A stretch of 16,145 nt of DNA from Porticoccaceae bacterium UBA1117. GTDB lineage: Bacteria > Pseudomonadota > Gammaproteobacteria > Pseudomonadales > Porticoccaceae. A program made the position numbers and the translations under genes. The stretch spans positions 1 through 16,145 of the forward strand of contig DCBC01000152.1 in NCBI GenBank assembly GCA_002313335.1. Reading direction: 5' to 3'. The stretch's first letter is position 1. The number at the start of each line of letters is the position of its first letter. The notes beneath the pieces are model-generated. The model made no database searches, was not told the DNA's origin, and worked only from the letters and a program-made list of their open reading frames with translations. Shown here piece after piece: positions 1 through 5,926 of the stretch.

Positions 1-579
1 TTTTACGCTCTGTTAGAGTTTGAGACTCGAGACAACCAAGCTTTAGCAACAGCAATGAGCCTTTTTGAAGACTGCCTGCAAAAAGGGTGGGTGCAAGACG
101 GGGTAGTAAGTCAGTCTTTGTCGCAGGCTAAAGCATTATGGAAACTTCGTGAAGATATTTCTGAGACACTTTGGAGCTTCGAGCCCTACAAAAACGATAT
201 CTCTGTAAGAGTCTCCAGAATGCCTGATTTTCTTAATGACGTAGATAGCCTGATTGAGCGTTATTATCCAGATTTTGAAGTTGTATGGTACGGGCATATT
301 GGAGATGGGAACCTTCACCTTAATATCCTCAAGCCAGCACGGTTGTCTAATGCTGAGTTTGTATCTTTATGCGGCGGTGTCAGCCATAAGATTGGTCAGT
401 TATTAGCAAAATATCAAGGGAGCGTAAGTGCTGAACATGGGGTCGGACTGTTGAAAAGAGATTATCTACATTACTCAAGGTCCGAGACTGAAATTAATTT
501 GATGGGTGCGGTGAAAAAAGTATTTGATCCGAACGGCATATTGAACCCTGGCAAACTAATTGAGATAAAATCGAAATAA
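1..579 (+). CDS. FAD-binding oxidoreductase, D-2-hydroxyglutarate dehydrogenase-like (3' part only)
   Basis: The reading frame is already open at base 1 and ends with TAA at 577-579, so this is the C-terminal 192 residues of a longer protein; the N-terminal FAD-binding (PCMH) half lies outside the window. The visible part is the FAD-oxidase C-terminal domain: the GHIGDGNLHLNI segment (metal- and substrate-binding histidines), the SAEHGVG motif and the terminal DPNGILNPGK motif. All three are typical of the GlcD/LDHD/D2HGDH family. In Pseudomonas a relative of this gene next to serA is a D-2-hydroxyglutarate dehydrogenase that removes the by-product of SerA. I infer the same role here, but serA is not in view, so a D-lactate or glycolate oxidase role cannot be excluded. 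The family is certain, the substrate is not. Confidence 0.88.
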   Translation, partial: FYALLEFETRDNQALATAMSLFEDCLQKGWVQDGVVSQSLSQAKALWKLREDISETLWSFEPYKNDISVRVSRMPDFLNDVDSLIERYYPDFEVVWYGHIGDGNLHLNILKPARLSNAEFVSLCGGVSHKIGQLLAKYQGSVSAEHGVGLLKRDYLHYSRSETEINLMGAVKKVFDPNGILNPGKLIEIKSK

Positions 580-606
580 TGAATACACCTACACAGGATG
601 TGAATT

Positions 607-963
607 ATGATTGAGCCTTCATTTACGGATGATGATTCAGAGCAAGAATCGAACAACAAAAACGTTACTATGTTGATATATATACTGCTAGCGCTAGGTT
701 TTGTTAGTGGTGGGCTCACGGCAATTGCCGCCGTTATTATTAACTATATCAAAAGAGACGATGTCCGTGGGAGTTGGCTAGAGGGGCACTTTCGGTGGCA
801 AATCAATACCTTCTGGTTTGGATTGCTATGGACCATCATTGCGCTTCTGACATGGATCGTTCTCCTTGGTTGGTTTACTGGAGCACTGGTGACTATTTGG
901 CTGATATATCGGATAGCCAAAGGAGCAATCTATCTTAACGATAACAAAGGTCTGACTGTTTAA
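607..963 (+). CDS. Small integral membrane protein, DUF4870/COG3671-like
   Basis: A 118-residue protein with an acidic, hydrophilic first 20 residues followed by three hydrophobic segments (about 21-46, 70-88 and 89-106). A characteristic segment sits before the second helix, with HFRWQINTFWFG at about 61-72, and the protein ends in IYRIAKGAIYLNDN. This pattern (histidine-arginine-tryptophan-glutamine, then TFW, then a YR..KG..L.D tail) is that of the uncharacterised DUF4870/COG3671 membrane family common in gammaproteobacteria. An AGGA at 596-599 precedes the ATG. It starts 27 bases after the flavoenzyme gene and may be cotranscribed with it. No biochemical function is known for the family, and nothing here adds one. 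Confidence 0.8.
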   Translation: MIEPSFTDDDSEQESNNKNVTMLIYILLALGFVSGGLTAIAAVIINYIKRDDVRGSWLEGHFRWQINTFWFGLLWTIIALLTWIVLLGWFTGALVTIWLIYRIAKGAIYLNDNKGLTV

Positions 964-1025
964 CACCCAAAAGGCTTCTTGGTGGGCGTAAAACCGAGGA
1001 TAGCAATTAAAAATGGAATCTTTAG

Positions 1026-1694
1026 ATGCACAGCTACAGTCATATTATTGATGGAAAAAAATCAGATCTTCCTTTGGGGAAGGTTGTTTGTGTGGGTAGA
1101 AATTACGCAGCGCATGCGCGCGAGTTAAACAATCCACTTCCTACTTCGCCGGTCCTATTTATCAAGCCAAGTACGGCATTAACCAGTATTGATGAAGAGA
1201 TATTAATTCCATCTGCTTTAGGCGAATGCCATTTTGAGACTGAAATGAGCCTTCTGATAGGTAAACCGCTAACGAACTGTAATGAGAGTGAAGCGTTAGG
1301 GGCAATTGCTGGGGTCGGGCTAAGTTTAGATTTGACACTACGAGATATTCAGCAAGATTTAAAAGACAAAGGGTTGCCCTGGGAAAAAGCCAAGGCATTC
1401 GATGGCGCCTGTCCGTCCTCCGCTTTTATATCTCAGCCAATAGTGGGAGATTTACAAAACCAACAAATACGCTTGTATAAAAATGGTCAGCTTCATCAAG
1501 ATGGGAATACATCAGATATGCTAAACCGGATTCTTCCGTTGCTGGCGTATATTAGTCAATTTTTTACCCTACTACCTGGCGATATGGTTTTAACCGGAAC
1601 TCCATCTGGCGTCGGGCCATTGGAGGTTGGCGATAAATTAGTGTTGGAATTGTCAGACCTCATTCGTTGTAAGACAGAGGTTACTTCAGCGTGA
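1026..1694 (+). CDS. ycgM: Fumarylacetoacetate hydrolase family protein, YcgM/FAHD1 type
   Basis: A 222-residue protein close in length to E. coli YcgM (219) and alike from end to end. Motifs seen: [12 protein letters not shown] near 21-32, FIKP at about 46-49, E67-C-H-F-E71-T-E73 and D102 in LSLDLTLRD (the E, E, D metal site), the [11 protein letters not shown] segment, and [16 protein letters not shown] near the end. Members of this group are small Mg-dependent enzymes acting on acylpyruvates or decarboxylating oxaloacetate (FAHD1). Which reaction this one performs cannot be read from sequence. The start fits the E. coli N-terminus, though the ribosome site (GGA at 1016-1018) is weak. Its TGA overlaps the GTG start of the next gene (GTGA), so the two are probably translationally coupled. 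Confidence 0.92.
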   Translation: MHSYSHIIDGKKSDLPLGKVVCVGRNYAAHARELNNPLPTSPVLFIKPSTALTSIDEEILIPSALGECHFETEMSLLIGKPLTNCNESEALGAIAGVGLSLDLTLRDIQQDLKDKGLPWEKAKAFDGACPSSAFISQPIVGDLQNQQIRLYKNGQLHQDGNTSDMLNRILPLLAYISQFFTLLPGDMVLTGTPSGVGPLEVGDKLVLELSDLIRCKTEVTSA

Positions 1695-1909
1695 CGATTG
1701 AAAAAGGTATTTACAAACACTACAAAGGGAATCTCTATCAAGTTATAGAGGTTGCAACGCATAGCGAGACGAGTGAGGAGCTGGTTGTTTACCGGACTCT
1801 CTATGGAGATTACAGTATGTGGGTGAGGCCGCTGGAAATGTTTCAGGAACTGGTAGATTTTGATGGGCAACAAGTTCCTCGGTTTCGATTTGTTGAGCCT
1901 AGTGATTAA
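1691..1909 (+). CDS. DUF1653 domain protein, GTG start
   Basis: A 72-residue protein that is almost wholly one DUF1653 domain: [20 protein letters not shown] near the start, then [20 protein letters not shown] and a closing RFRFV. These are the conserved features of this small, probably SH3-like beta-barrel family. The start is GTG at 1691, inside the stop of ycgM, and the stop TAA at 1907-1909 shares its last A with the ATG of arfB. The protein is thus locked between the two by overlapping codons on both sides. No function is established for DUF1653; the family is often found as a free-standing short protein in proteobacteria. The call to family is firm. Confidence 0.88.
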   Translation: MTIEKGIYKHYKGNLYQVIEVATHSETSEELVVYRTLYGDYSMWVRPLEMFQELVDFDGQQVPRFRFVEPSD

Positions 1910-2325
1910 TGCTAATAATTTCTAGTAATGTTTCAATTCCAGAGTCTGAGCTCGACTTTTCGGCAATACGCGCTCAGGGGCCTGGCGGACAAAATGTAAA
2001 TAAGGTGTCTTCAGCGATTCATTTGCGGTTCGATATTGAACAATCATCATTACCCGATTTTTATAAACAGCGGTTATTGCACCTTAATGATCAGCGCATT
2101 TCAAAGGATGGCGTTGTTATCATCAAGGCCCAAAGTCATCGTAGTCAGGATAAAAATCGTCTAGAGGCATTGTCTAGGCTAATAATACTTGTACAGTCGG
2201 CCGGTTTTGTTGCTAAGTCTAGGCGGCCGACTAAACCAACACGCGGCTCACAACTGAGGCGCATGGACAAAAAAGCTCAGCATGGGAAAAAGAAAGACAT
2301 GCGTGCAAAACCAAGTTTGGACTAA
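1909..2325 (+). CDS. arfB: Alternative ribosome-rescue factor B, peptidyl-tRNA hydrolase
   Basis: A 138-residue protein matching ArfB (YaeJ) in length and layout. The catalytic GGQ is at residues 26-28 inside AIRAQGPGGQNVNKVSSAIHLRFDI-type sequence. The C-terminal tail from about 105 is rich in lysine and arginine (RRPTKPTRGSQLRR and onward), as needed to enter the empty mRNA channel of a stalled ribosome. ArfB hydrolyses peptidyl-tRNA on non-stop ribosomes, acting as a backup to tmRNA. It is too short for a canonical release factor and lacks the codon-recognition domain of RF1/RF2. The ATG overlaps the preceding stop (TAATG), and srkA follows after 5 bases. Confidence 0.95.
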   Translation: MLIISSNVSIPESELDFSAIRAQGPGGQNVNKVSSAIHLRFDIEQSSLPDFYKQRLLHLNDQRISKDGVVIIKAQSHRSQDKNRLEALSRLIILVQSAGFVAKSRRPTKPTRGSQLRRMDKKAQHGKKKDMRAKPSLD

Positions 2326-2330
2326 AATTT

Positions 2331-3323
2331 ATGAGTAAAAGTGGTAACCATCCATTTGATAAACTAACGCCTGATTTATTAATCGATGCGGTCGAGAGCC
2401 AGGGGTTTTTGGCAGATGGCGGATTTTTAGCTCTTAACAGTTATGAAAATCGCGTTTATCAAATAGGTATTGAAAATCAAACGCCCATGATTGCCAAGTT
2501 CTATCGTCCGGATCGATGGACTGATGAGCAGATATTTGAAGAGCATCAATTCTGCTTTCAATTGCAGGAGCAGGAACTGCCAGTTGTCTGTCCTTGGATT
2601 AATAGTGAGGGTAAGAGCATCAGCCACCATGAGGGTTTCAGGTTCGCACTGTATGAGCGAAAAGGCGGGCGTGCACCAGAATTAGACAACCTAGATAACC
2701 TATTTATTTTAGGTCGATTATTGGGTCGCTTTCACGGAATTGGGGCAACTCAGCCATTCAAGTATCGACCTACTTTAAACACCCAAAATTTTGGGTGGAA
2801 CTCTTATGAGCTTATCAGTAAAGATTTTATGCCCAAAGAATTGAGTCCTGCTTATGATTCCTTGGCTCTTGATGTACTGAAAACTATGGATCGAATTCTT
2901 GCTGATTACGGAGAGGTTAATAATATTCGAGTACATGGTGATTGCCATTCGGGCAACATTTTGTGGCGCGATGATTACCCTCACTTCGTTGATTTTGATG
3001 ACGCACGTATGGCACCCGCAATCCAAGATCTTTGGATGCTATTGTCTGGAGATCGTGAGGAGCAGACAGCTCAGATAGCTGAAATTGTTAAAGGGTACAA
3101 TGAATTTTATGATTTTGACTATCGACAATTACGATTAATTGAAGTATTTCGTACGCTGAGAATCATGCATCATAGCGCTTGGATCGCAAGACGTTGGTCA
3201 GACCCTGCCTTTCCGCGCGCATTTTCTTGGTTTGATTCACCTCGTTACTGGAGTGATCATATCCTTGCGCTAAGGGAACAATTGGCAGCCCTAAATGAAC
3301 CACCGATTGAGGTTAGGCTTTAG
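2331..3323 (+). CDS. srkA: Stress response serine/threonine kinase SrkA
   Basis: A 330-residue protein with the size and pattern of E. coli SrkA (YihE/RdoA, 328 residues). N-terminal LNSYENRVYQ and the KFYRPDRW segment carry the nucleotide-binding lysine. The catalytic loop is H202-GD204-CHSGN209, and the metal-binding segment VDFDDAR has D221-D224. The ends PAIQDLWMLL and RRW.DPAFPR are also shared. SrkA is an aminoglycoside-phosphotransferase-like protein kinase that limits death under envelope or oxidative stress. In Enterobacteria it sits next to dsbA; here it instead follows arfB after 5 bases, which places a stress kinase with a ribosome-rescue factor. It converges on the DUF481 gene, with 4 bases between the stop codons. 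Confidence 0.93.
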   Translation: MSKSGNHPFDKLTPDLLIDAVESQGFLADGGFLALNSYENRVYQIGIENQTPMIAKFYRPDRWTDEQIFEEHQFCFQLQEQELPVVCPWINSEGKSISHHEGFRFALYERKGGRAPELDNLDNLFILGRLLGRFHGIGATQPFKYRPTLNTQNFGWNSYELISKDFMPKELSPAYDSLALDVLKTMDRILADYGEVNNIRVHGDCHSGNILWRDDYPHFVDFDDARMAPAIQDLWMLLSGDREEQTAQIAEIVKGYNEFYDFDYRQLRLIEVFRTLRIMHHSAWIARRWSDPAFPRAFSWFDSPRYWSDHILALREQLAALNEPPIEVRL

Positions 3324-3327
3324 ATTC

Positions 3328-4287
3328 TCACCAGCTATAATTTACACCAACACTAATTTTCCTGTCTATTTTTTCAAACCCTTCAACAGGTTGATTATCG
3401 TAATCCCACTTTAATACAATTTCTGTGAAGAGATTGTCGATCATTGGGAAATCAAAGCCAATATCGGTATTTAACTGGCTATTATTTGCGTCCTCAACAG
3501 AGACTAAAAGTTGATGGGTATGGAAAAATTCGATATTTGAAAACACTATTTTCCGATAGTCCGCCGACCAATTCCACGTTAGCCTTTCGTCCTTTTTATC
3601 TCGCATGAACCGTTGGTCTCGGGTACTCACAGCAAATGTTTCGCTGATCCACGTTAGTCCAGATTCTACGGAAAGTGCCCCACTGTCTTGTTCCCACAGC
3701 TGATTACCGATAAGACTCCCCACAGTGTAAAACTGATCAATCCCACGATCGTCATTGGCGCCAAAAGAAGCAGTATTACTCCAATACCAGCTATCTCTAA
3801 AAAACCAGTCAAAAGCATAGTCTATGTCATAGTGTTTTTCTGCCGCCTCATCCCCTTCGCGACGTGTCTGGTAGTGGATATCACCTCGGTGCCTTATATT
3901 CTTGTTGCGCCATGCTAGATCAATTGCAGCACCCCATTCTTCGCGAGCTTCGTTGCCACTTCGAAGCAAACCGGATAAACCTATTGCACCTTCTAATGGC
4001 CCATCACCTGCTACTTCGGCAACTGCTGTTGCTGCTATTATCGGGTTTAGTACTTCTGGGGTTATTGTAGCTACCTGGTCTAAGGCAATACTCAGGGGGC
4101 CAAAGTTATCTGAATTCCAAATAATGTGAGAGTCAGTTCTTTCTGTTTGTAAGCCTTGAAGAATATCGCCATTGACCAGAACAATTTCGTCTGCCGAGAG
4201 GGTTATTGACAGAGTAATAATAAAAAAAGAGGCGATGATTAATTTTAACGCTGGCATGGATTTAAATTTCCTTAAATAATTTTGCAT
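3328..4287 (-). CDS. DUF481 outer-membrane beta-barrel protein (YdiY-like)
   Basis: A 319-residue exported protein. It opens with a short basic stretch and a hydrophobic core (about 14-30) ending at SADEI, a normal signal peptide with cleavage probably after SA. Then comes an NGDILQG motif and a linker. The rest alternates polar and aromatic residues (for example WYWSNTASFGA, LTWNWSADYRK, IVLKWDYDNQ), ending in VGVNYSW with a terminal aromatic residue, the signature of an outer-membrane barrel. DUF481 proteins include the salt-induced YdiY of E. coli; their role is unknown. The start is uncertain: a second ATG at residue 11 (base 4257) has a better-placed AAGGA (4273-4269) and gives a compact signal peptide, whereas the start used here would lie almost at the likely transcription start. 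Confidence 0.85.
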   Translation of the reverse strand: MQNYLRKFKSMPALKLIIASFFIITLSITLSADEIVLVNGDILQGLQTERTDSHIIWNSDNFGPLSIALDQVATITPEVLNPIIAATAVAEVAGDGPLEGAIGLSGLLRSGNEAREEWGAAIDLAWRNKNIRHRGDIHYQTRREGDEAAEKHYDIDYAFDWFFRDSWYWSNTASFGANDDRGIDQFYTVGSLIGNQLWEQDSGALSVESGLTWISETFAVSTRDQRFMRDKKDERLTWNWSADYRKIVFSNIEFFHTHQLLVSVEDANNSQLNTDIGFDFPMIDNLFTEIVLKWDYDNQPVEGFEKIDRKISVGVNYSW

Positions 4288-4295
4288 AGGCCCTT

Positions 4296-4351
4296 ATTTT
4301 ACTATGGCTACAGTAGTGTAGGCTACGGGCCGAAAGTGTAGCAATAGCTAC
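4296..4351 (-). promoter_or_regulatory. Promoter region of the DUF481 gene with CTAC/GTAG dyads
   Basis: Reading on the minus strand, TAAAAT at 4301-4296 is a good -10 match and would start a transcript near 4289. No -35 match is present. In its place are two small dyads: CTACA-GTAG-TGTAG at 4308-4321 and GTAGC-AATA-GCTAC at 4338-4351, with centres exactly 30 bases apart and a further GCTAC copy between them at 4322-4326. This layout suggests an activator or repressor site over the -35 position. This is inference from pattern only; I do not recognise the motif. Confidence 0.35.
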
Positions 4352-4356
4352 GGATT

Positions 4357-4635
4357 ATGTCGAGGGTATCACTTAAAGAATAGCAAAGTTTTTAGAAAGT
4401 AATGATGCTGTTGTGATCAGTATTACTGACTATGCACAGGCAACTCACGGTGATGTTTTTTAGGTTGAGCTTTATGAGACCGATACATTTATTAATATCA
4501 GTTTTGAGATCTCCATAGTTGAATCGGTGAAAGCACCTTTAGATATTTACTCTCCAGTTACTGACAGAGTCATTGAGATTAACTCAGTGTTGGAGGATCA
4601 TTCGGAGCTGAGTATCTATTGTCCATCGAGGACAA
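4357..4635 (+). pseudogene. gcvH: Decayed gcvH (glycine cleavage system H protein) remnant
   Basis: From 4389 one frame reads AKFLESNDAVVISITDYAQ, then ATHGDVF, a TAG stop at 4461, then VELYETDTF, then IVESVKAPLDIYSPV and EINSVLEDHSEL. This lines up residue for residue with the H-protein core (VGITDYAQ..LGDVVFVELPE, then VESVKAASDIYAPVSG, then LEDSPELVN), and the TAG replaces the phenylalanine codon of VVFVEL. The lipoyl lysine (codon 4530-4532) is still there. Upstream, an ATG at 4357 opens a short MSRVSLKE, and the expected HEW is broken by what looks like a one-base loss at about 4381. The block before it is missing, and so is the C-terminal GW(L/I)FK(I/V) region after about 4610, where the convergent HAD gene begins. 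No gcvT or gcvP is in view. Several independent lesions mean it is dead rather than mis-sequenced; the family call is firm. Confidence 0.82.
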
Positions 4636-5295
4636 TTAATCACGTAAAGATATTGTATTCCAGCCTTTATCTTCTGCTATTTGGCGCAGATTTTCATCTG
4701 GATCGACGGCCACAGGATTTGCTACTTTTTGCAAGAGTGGTAAATCATTGATCGAGTCACTGTAGAAGTAACTCCCGCTAAGTGTCTCATTGTTATCGTC
4801 TAGCCAAGTATTTAAACGCTGCACTTTACCTTCACGAAAAGTGGGGGTGCCGACTATTTTGCCAGTGATACGACCATTAATAGTTTCTGGTTCGGTGGCT
4901 AAAAATTCATTAATACCCAAGGAATGTACTATCGGTTCAATAATAAATCTATTTGTGGCAGTAATGACGAGCAGTCGATCGCCCGCCTCCCGATGTTTTT
5001 CAATTAACGCTAATGCCTTTGGCAGCATCATCGGCCGAATTACTTGGTCCATAAACTTACTATGCAGTTGCTCAAGATCCGAAGGAGACATGTCAATTAA
5101 TGGCGATAAAGAAAAGGCAAGGTACGCTAAGATATCCAAATTTTCTGCTTCATAGTCAGCAAGAAATTTTTCATTCATGGTTTTGTAAGCTACTTGATCA
5201 ACCCTGTTTTGGGCAACTAAAAACGCACCCCAGCTATAATCGCTGTCACCAGCAATGAGCGTGTTGTCTAAGTCAAAAATTGCTAGAGGCATCAT
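4636..5295 (-). CDS. HAD-superfamily subfamily IB phosphatase
   Basis: A 219-residue cytosolic phosphatase of the SerB-like HAD-IB group. All four HAD motifs are present: D8-L-D10-N-T (nucleophile and acid/base aspartates), T112 in VITAT, K157 in REGKV, and D180...D184 in YSDSINDLPLL. An alpha-helical cap lies between about 20 and 95. Pseudomonas has a relative directly upstream of rppH and ptsP, and the same neighbourhood appears here, although this copy is divergent from rppH. Candidate substrates in the subfamily are phosphoserine and histidinol phosphate; nothing in the sequence decides between them. Two successive ATG codons open the gene (5295 and 5292). Confidence 0.9.
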   Translation of the reverse strand: MMPLAIFDLDNTLIAGDSDYSWGAFLVAQNRVDQVAYKTMNEKFLADYEAENLDILAYLAFSLSPLIDMSPSDLEQLHSKFMDQVIRPMMLPKALALIEKHREAGDRLLVITATNRFIIEPIVHSLGINEFLATEPETINGRITGKIVGTPTFREGKVQRLNTWLDDNNETLSGSYFYSDSINDLPLLQKVANPVAVDPDENLRQIAEDKGWNTISLRD

Positions 5296-5358
5296 CGCAC
5301 CAAAGTCAGTCTGTTATTAGTCAGGATAGCGATCAAAGTGACTCCGCTCAAGAGAAAA

Positions 5359-5387
5359 TTGCCGAAAACCCTAGTTTATGGAACAAT
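5359..5387 (+). promoter_or_regulatory. Possible promoter for rppH-ptsP
   Basis: TTGCCG (5359-5364) and AACAAT (5382-5387) are separated by 17 bases, each matching 4 of 6 consensus positions for the housekeeping sigma factor. A transcript would begin near 5394, giving a leader of about 33 bases to the GTG start at 5427. Weak match; the placement between the divergent HAD gene and rppH is what makes it plausible. Confidence 0.3.
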
Positions 5388-5426
5388 GCAAGGTCTTACC
5401 AAGGCAATTTTAGAGGCAGACGTAAA

Positions 5427-5924
5427 GTGGTTGATAAAGACGGTTTTCGCTCAAATATTGCTATTGTTATCAGTGATGGACTCGGCAGAGTCATGTTTGC
5501 TAAACGACTTGGCCAGCAGGCTTGGCAATTTCCTCAGGGTGGTGTTGATAAAGGTGAGTCTGCTGAGCAAGCACTTTATAGAGAGCTCTACGAAGAGGTT
5601 GGTCTGGAGCGTTCAGATGTACGCATAATTCAGCGTAGCAAAAAATGGCTGCGCTATCGAATTCCAGTGTCAATGCAGCGTAAAAATTCGAAACCTTTAT
5701 GCATTGGGCAAAAGCAAAAATGGTTCTTTCTTGAGTTGGTTGGAGACGCTTCAAAAGTACGTTTTGACACGTCTGGAACACCCGAGTTTGATGGCTGGGA
5801 GTGGGTTAATTACTGGTATCCGGTTAACTCGGTGGTTTCTTTTAAGCGTAACGTCTACCGTAATGCATTGCAGGAGTTCTCTGAAAAAAACATGCGCTTT
5901 GAGCAACAGTCTGGAGGTATCTAG
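5427..5924 (+). CDS. rppH: RNA pyrophosphohydrolase RppH (Nudix), GTG start
   Basis: RppH removes pyrophosphate from the 5' end of mRNA and thereby opens it to RNase E decay. The Nudix box is complete at residues 38-60 (G38, E44, R52-E53, E56-E57, G59). It is followed by the RppH-specific WLRYRIP, CIGQKQKWFFLEL, PEFDGWEWVNYWYP and VVSFKR-VYR segments. Family members begin M(I/V)DxDGxRxN; here the same sequence begins VVDKDGFRSN, so I place the start at GTG 5427, with AGAGG at 5412-5416 as its ribosome site, giving 165 residues (usual 159-176). The frame also runs upstream to an ATG at 5280, which would add 49 residues with no family counterpart and overlap the divergent HAD gene. ptsP follows after 2 bases. 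Confidence 0.9.
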   Translation: MVDKDGFRSNIAIVISDGLGRVMFAKRLGQQAWQFPQGGVDKGESAEQALYRELYEEVGLERSDVRIIQRSKKWLRYRIPVSMQRKNSKPLCIGQKQKWFFLELVGDASKVRFDTSGTPEFDGWEWVNYWYPVNSVVSFKRNVYRNALQEFSEKNMRFEQQSGGI

Positions 5925-5926
5925 GG

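Noticed and set aside
964..1025. CAC(C)CAA...TTGGTG stem after the DUF4870-like gene
   Set aside because: Short, bulged and without a T run, so not supported as a terminator.
4527..4751. A 74-codon forward frame that could be read as a small gene starting GTG
   Set aside because: Its first part is the 3' half of the decayed gcvH and its second part is antisense to the HAD gene; no ribosome site and no independent protein pattern.
5280..5426. N-terminal extension of RppH from an ATG at 5280
   Set aside because: The 49 extra residues have no counterpart in the family, the frame overlaps the divergent HAD gene, and GTG 5427 has a good ribosome site and the family's normal N-terminus.
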